The position numbers and the translations under genes were made by a program. Positions 6,837-9,762 of a stretch of 9,762 bases of DNA are shown piece by piece (positions within the stretch are counted from its first letter, which is position 1; each line of letters begins with the position of its first letter). The DNA comes from Clostridiales bacterium (GTDB lineage: Bacteria; Bacillota; Clostridia; Lachnospirales; Lachnospiraceae). The notes below the pieces were generated by a model. It saw nothing but the letters and a program-made list of their open reading frames with translations, searched no databases and had not been told where the DNA came from. Location of the stretch: positions 8,851 through 18,612 of the forward strand of contig JAJPYU010000127.1 of the NCBI GenBank assembly GCA_021204765.1, given 5' to 3'.

Positions 6837-9071
6837 TCACTTCTTCAGTACTACTGTCACGGACATCTCTTTGGCACCGTCATCGGGAGCGATGACATTG
6901 GCATAAGCCTCCAGCTCGCCGGTAGCTGTGTTCACGGAGATCTCGCCGCCTGCAGGGGTGATGGAAATGATCTCGTAGCCCTCAGCCGGAGTGATGGTGT
7001 AGTACAGCTTGCCGTCGATGAAGTTCTGGCGCTTTACGGTAAAAGACTTGGAATCCATGGAGCCGTCCTCCATCTGGCCGTAGAAGGTGTAGACCACGTT
7101 GCCGTAGGTCTGACCCGCATCGCAGATGCCGTTATCCACGACATCAATCTCGGTGGAGTCAACGACGATAGTGACATTGCCATCAGTGTAAGTGCCGTCT
7201 GCACAGGCCTCGCCGCCCACAGTCAGGCTCTTCACTGTGACTGTAACAGGAGCTGCTGCAGCGATCTGTGCAAGAGTCTCAACTGTCACATCCTGTACAT
7301 AGGAATCGCCGGTGATATTCCAGGTACCGCCTGTGATGGTCACGTTGATCGGGTTATTCAGCTGCGGAGCCGCGGTGTGGCAGTAACGTCCGATGATCAG
7401 GCAGTCGCCGGCCTGTCCGCCCTGCTCTGCATTGTATCTGCAGTGATCATACTCTTTGGAGCCCAGGAATGCGTTAAGGACTGTGCCGTTGGGGACCAGA
7501 TTTCCCTCAAGGTCTACATGGACAGCCTGAGAGGAAGAGATGACACCGGTCACATCGGCATTCTCGATGGCTACATTAAGTACCTGCTTGTAATTATAGA
7601 TGCAGTTATAAATGTCGCCCTTGTAGCTGCCGTTCTTAAAGGTCGCGTTGCAGTCGGTGATGGAACTTAAAGTAGCCTCAGCCTCATCGGCGTGATCGTT
7701 GATGGTGTAGGTGGTGATGCCCGGGTTCCCGGCGTCATCGGACTCGACCAGCTCTACCAGGATGCCGTCCTTAGAACGGGTGGAAGTGCCGGAGAAATTG
7801 ATTTCTGTGTTATCAGCGATAATGTTGGAAAAACCGGTGTTGGCTGCGCCGGACTTGATCTGGAGCAGAGCATCCACTGTGTCGATCTTTGAATCTTTCA
7901 GCTCGTAAGTGCCGCCTGCGGACTGCTGTGTCATGAAGCAGTTATGGCCGGCATTCAGGTAAGAGTTGATATACTCGGAACCGCTGCGGCCGGAGCCCAT
8001 GATCTGGATGTAGTCGGGAGAATAAAATTCACTGTTGGCATACCTGTTGTGGACGCCGGAGTCAGCGTAGGTCATATATCCGGATCCGCCTACTGTGAAA
8101 CCATACTTCACTCCGTTCACCTCGCGGGTAGCGGTATACTCCTTGCCCTCCCGGGCTACTTCCAGGGTACCGATACCGGAAAGGACGTTGTCGGTGTCCA
8201 GACAGTAGGTATGGCAAAGGTCATAAGCTGTACCGGAATCGCAGGAAAGTGCGCCCCATCCGGTGGAAACCACGATGCTGTCCTTGAAAATTCCCTGGGC
8301 GTCGCCCATGACGTTCAGTGTACGAACTGTACCCTCCATACCAAGTGCGAAAGGTACACGCTTCATCATTGCCGGAGTCAGATTGTTGAACTCATCATAA
8401 GTATCCGGAGTCTCAATGGAATACATGACACTGTCTTTTACAGTCACGACGGAAGTATTGTTGGTGTAAAGTCCGCAGCGGATGGCGCCCTCAGTCTGGA
8501 TGTAGGAGTCCTTGATCTCCATATGTGTCTTGTTGTCAGCCATGATAAGTGCTCCCCAACCGGAGAGGTCGTCGCCGCCGTCGCCTTTGGCATACAGCTT
8601 TGCGTTTTTAATCTCATAATCTGTGCCGTCAACGATGATCCCGTTGAAGTGAGCACCGTCAGATTTAAGGGTGATACCGTCAGCTTTAGCGGCATCATAC
8701 TCGCCGGAGATCAGCTCGGGGATGGAGTAGTCGTCCACAATCTTGCCGTCCTTTACCAGGAGAGCCTGACGGAAATAGTAGGTAGCTTTCTCTTCCTCTT
8801 TGGCGCCTGACCAGGGAGCTGCGGAGGGACCGCCAATCTTGTAAACGCCGACTTCAGCGATCCTGCAGTCAGCCTCTACTTCGTAGGTCTTGCCGGGAAG
8901 AAGGTCTTTCTGGACGCCGTCCACTACCAGTACAAGAGCCTTGCCCTCAGCTGCGGCAATGGAACCATCCACGCCGTCCAGCCTGTACTCTGCGCCAATG
9001 ACGGTGGAAGCCATGGCTGTGGATGTGTAGTCATTGGCTACGCTTGTCTTGATAATCTCAAGTGTTTTCAT
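6837..9071 (-). CDS. Right-handed parallel beta-helix protein of unknown function, no signal peptide
   Basis: The protein has 744 residues. I recognise the fold, not a characterised family. Residues 130-600 carry short repeated strands rich in Asn, Gly, Thr and Asp, typical of pectate-lyase/pertactin-like parallel beta-helices. Recurring turns include KDS (IKDSYIQ 186-192, VKDSVMY 211-217, FKDSIVV 262-268, LKDSKID 391-397) and GWGAL twice (171-175, 271-275). Residues 1-120 form a separate strand-rich domain. The C-terminal 140 residues look like one or two Ig-like modules (YYTITPAEGYEIISITPAGG, 690-709). There is no N-terminal signal peptide, lipobox, LPxTG or transmembrane helix, and thirteen cysteines are scattered through the protein, so it appears cytoplasmic, unlike most beta-helix proteins. 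No catalytic set typical of polysaccharide lyases or glycosidases is evident. AAAGGA lies 11 bases before the ATG. It lies downstream of one MFS gene and upstream of the AraC-type gene. Confidence 0.8.
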   Translation of the reverse strand: MKTLEIIKTSVANDYTSTAMASTVIGAEYRLDGVDGSIAAAEGKALVLVVDGVQKDLLPGKTYEVEADCRIAEVGVYKIGGPSAAPWSGAKEEEKATYYFRQALLVKDGKIVDDYSIPELISGEYDAAKADGITLKSDGAHFNGIIVDGTDYEIKNAKLYAKGDGGDDLSGWGALIMADNKTHMEIKDSYIQTEGAIRCGLYTNNTSVVTVKDSVMYSIETPDTYDEFNNLTPAMMKRVPFALGMEGTVRTLNVMGDAQGIFKDSIVVSTGWGALSCDSGTAYDLCHTYCLDTDNVLSGIGTLEVAREGKEYTATREVNGVKYGFTVGGSGYMTYADSGVHNRYANSEFYSPDYIQIMGSGRSGSEYINSYLNAGHNCFMTQQSAGGTYELKDSKIDTVDALLQIKSGAANTGFSNIIADNTEINFSGTSTRSKDGILVELVESDDAGNPGITTYTINDHADEAEATLSSITDCNATFKNGSYKGDIYNCIYNYKQVLNVAIENADVTGVISSSQAVHVDLEGNLVPNGTVLNAFLGSKEYDHCRYNAEQGGQAGDCLIIGRYCHTAAPQLNNPINVTITGGTWNITGDSYVQDVTVETLAQIAAAAPVTVTVKSLTVGGEACADGTYTDGNVTIVVDSTEIDVVDNGICDAGQTYGNVVYTFYGQMEDGSMDSKSFTVKRQNFIDGKLYYTITPAEGYEIISITPAGGEISVNTATGELEAYANVIAPDDGAKEMSVTVVLKK

Positions 9072-9174
9072 AATGCATCATGTCCTTTCTTTATAATGTT
9101 CCGCCGCATCATGCAGCCGCACTTTTGTCCCATGAAAATATCGGAACTGCAAATGGCTCCAGATACGTCAACTG

Positions 9175-9188
9175 ATAATACAAGTATA
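9175..9188 (-). promoter_or_regulatory. Candidate -10 region of the beta-helix gene promoter
   Basis: On the minus strand TATACT (9183-9188) and TATTAT (9175-9180) both resemble -10 boxes. The corresponding -35 region is weak and directly abuts the palindrome at 9204-9229, the usual placement of an activator site. Inferred from pattern only. Confidence 0.4.
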
Positions 9189-9203
9189 AAGAAATAATGG
9201 GAA

Positions 9204-9229
9204 TTTTTACATGAAATTTTATGTGAAAA
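9204..9229. promoter_or_regulatory. 26-bp palindromic candidate operator, copy 2
   Basis: The two 13-base halves (9204-9216 and 9217-9229) are complementary at 11 of 13 positions around the centre AAATTT. The inner 15 bases (catgaaattttatgt, 9210-9224) match 14 of 15 bases with the site upstream of the MFS gene. The centre lies about 35 bases upstream of the likely -10 box, a class II activator position. I infer that the AraC-type protein of this locus binds here. Confidence 0.5.
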
Positions 9230-9375
9230 GAGTGAAAGTTTTTGTTATATTTTTCGTCGTATTTTTATATTTTCCAATCCCTCTTAAGCCTCTTTTTTAT
9301 GCCCCATGGGAGTCACGGAATATATCTGTTTGAAGACGTAGGCGAGGCGGCAGACATTAATGCAGAAACATAGCT

Positions 9376-9409
9376 AAAGACGACTCCTGCATCCGCAGGA
9401 GCCGCCTTT
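9376..9409 (-). terminator. Hairpin terminator of the second MFS gene
   Basis: Fifteen-base arms (9376-9390 and 9395-9409) enclose a 4-base loop (atcc). On the minus-strand RNA the two non-Watson-Crick positions become G-U wobbles, so pairing is complete in that direction, while they are A-C mismatches on the other strand. It lies 39 bases past the MFS stop. The T-tract (tcttt then agctatgttt) is short, so termination may be partial. Confidence 0.7.
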
Positions 9410-9448
9410 ATTGTATGGGCTGTAAGGTTTTCGATATGTTAAACTTAA

Positions 9449-9762
9449 TTATTTGTCGCCGTACATACGGTCCGCAGCGTTGGCATCTTTCCACTTCAGC
9501 ATCGGAAGAGTATCGATGATACCGACGATGATGATGACCAGAAGGATGATCCATGCCACACGGCCCTTACCCATGCCGATCAGGGTAACCATCATCATAG
9601 CAGCCAGTGCTGAAGGGATCAGCTGGATAGCCATAATGATACGGTTGGCAGCCTGGTACTCACGACGGCCGAATGCGAAAGAGGTGATGCAGGGATGCAT
9701 GGTGGGGACACCGCCGGTCATGCAGGCAACACCGAAGCCCCAGCCGATCATCAGGCCGACGT
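9449..9762 (-). CDS. Second OFA-like MFS transporter (3' end only)
   Basis: Only the last 103 residues lie in the window; the gene continues past the right edge on the minus strand. The segment starts VGLMIGWGFGVACMTGG, spans roughly the last three membrane helices, and ends ANAADRMYGDK. It aligns without internal gaps to residues 333-435 of the transporter at 4100-5425, with about 80 of 100 residues identical by eye. The shared stretches include HPCITSFAFGRREYQ and ANRIIMAIQLIP. The last helix and its exit loop are the most divergent part (LPMLKWKD against LTMLGLKD), and the lysine-rich tail of the first copy is absent. The two are therefore paralogues kept apart, not a recent exact duplication. 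The gene lies upstream of the beta-helix gene on the same strand, separated by a terminator. Confidence 0.85.
   Translation of the reverse strand, partial: VGLMIGWGFGVACMTGGVPTMHPCITSFAFGRREYQAANRIIMAIQLIPSALAAMMMVTLIGMGKGRVAWIILLVIIIVGIIDTLPMLKWKDANAADRMYGDK

Larger units (their letters stand above)
9072..9448. other. Intergenic control region upstream of the beta-helix gene
   Basis: This 377-base gap lies between the end of the second MFS gene and the beta-helix start. From right to left it holds the MFS terminator hairpin (9376-9409), a moderately GC-rich stretch (9300-9375), and a very AT-rich tract (9181-9300) that may act as an UP element. A 26-base palindrome follows at 9204-9229, then candidate minus-strand -10 boxes TATACT (9183-9188) and TATTAT (9175-9180), and a leader of about 95 bases to the ATG at 9071. 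The -35 position reads TTCCCA, a poor match, which suits activator control. I see no RNA gene or convincing riboswitch in the leader. Confidence 0.6.

Noticed and set aside
6804..7670. 288-codon plus-strand open frame, and a similar one at 7944-8810
   Set aside because: Both mirror the beta-helix gene. Their Val/Gly/Asp-rich products are what the complement of biased codons gives, and neither has a ribosome binding site.
9072..9175. Riboswitch or T-box in the beta-helix leader
   Set aside because: No conserved core recognisable by eye and no terminator/antiterminator pair in the roughly 95-base leader.
9299..9373. 24-codon open frame on the plus strand (starts MPHGSHGIYLF) ending just before the 9376 hairpin
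   Set aside because: No ribosome binding site or promoter on that strand; the hairpin is better explained as the terminator of the minus-strand MFS gene. It could be a gene remnant, but nothing supports expression.

Overview
The window looks like chromosomal DNA of an anaerobic gut Firmicute, most likely a Lachnospiraceae/Clostridium-type organism. This rests on strong GGAGG-type ribosome binding sites, mixed GC content with AT-rich intergenic DNA, a long-form M29 aminopeptidase, an OFA-type MFS transporter with a YesN-like AraC regulator, and DUF4160-type small genes. These are family resemblances read by eye; no search was run.

Left part (1-3866, all on the minus strand, transcribed right to left): a three-gene run of small, AT-rich, overlapping genes ending in a DUF4160 protein (3866-3115) leads into pyrE, orotate phosphoribosyltransferase (3067-2390). 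Next come a small three-helix membrane protein (2271-1933) and a 180-base repeat-rich leader. Last is the 5' 584 codons of an M29-type metallo-aminopeptidase with an unusually long N-terminal region, which runs off the left edge. All share one strand; pyrE and the aminopeptidase are housekeeping, while the AT-rich trio looks acquired.

Right part (3867-9762): an apparent transport/regulation locus. An OFA-like MFS transporter (4100-5425, plus strand) converges on an AraC-family regulator (6706-5510, minus), separated by a bidirectional hairpin terminator. Upstream of the regulator on the same strand is a 744-residue Asn/Gly/Thr-rich parallel beta-helix protein with no visible signal peptide (9071-6837). 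Its strong terminator sits directly before the regulator's ribosome binding site. Upstream of that is the 3' end of a second MFS gene (9762-9449) whose product is about 80% identical to the matching C-terminal part of the first transporter.

The same 15-base AT-rich palindromic motif (14 of 15 bases identical) occurs upstream of the first MFS gene (3929-3943) and upstream of the beta-helix gene (9210-9224). My inference is that the AraC-type protein senses a small molecule and controls both promoters, making transporter pair, beta-helix protein and regulator one unit. No enzyme is visible in the unit, and the substrate and the role of the beta-helix protein are unknown. This is the part of the window most likely to be undescribed.
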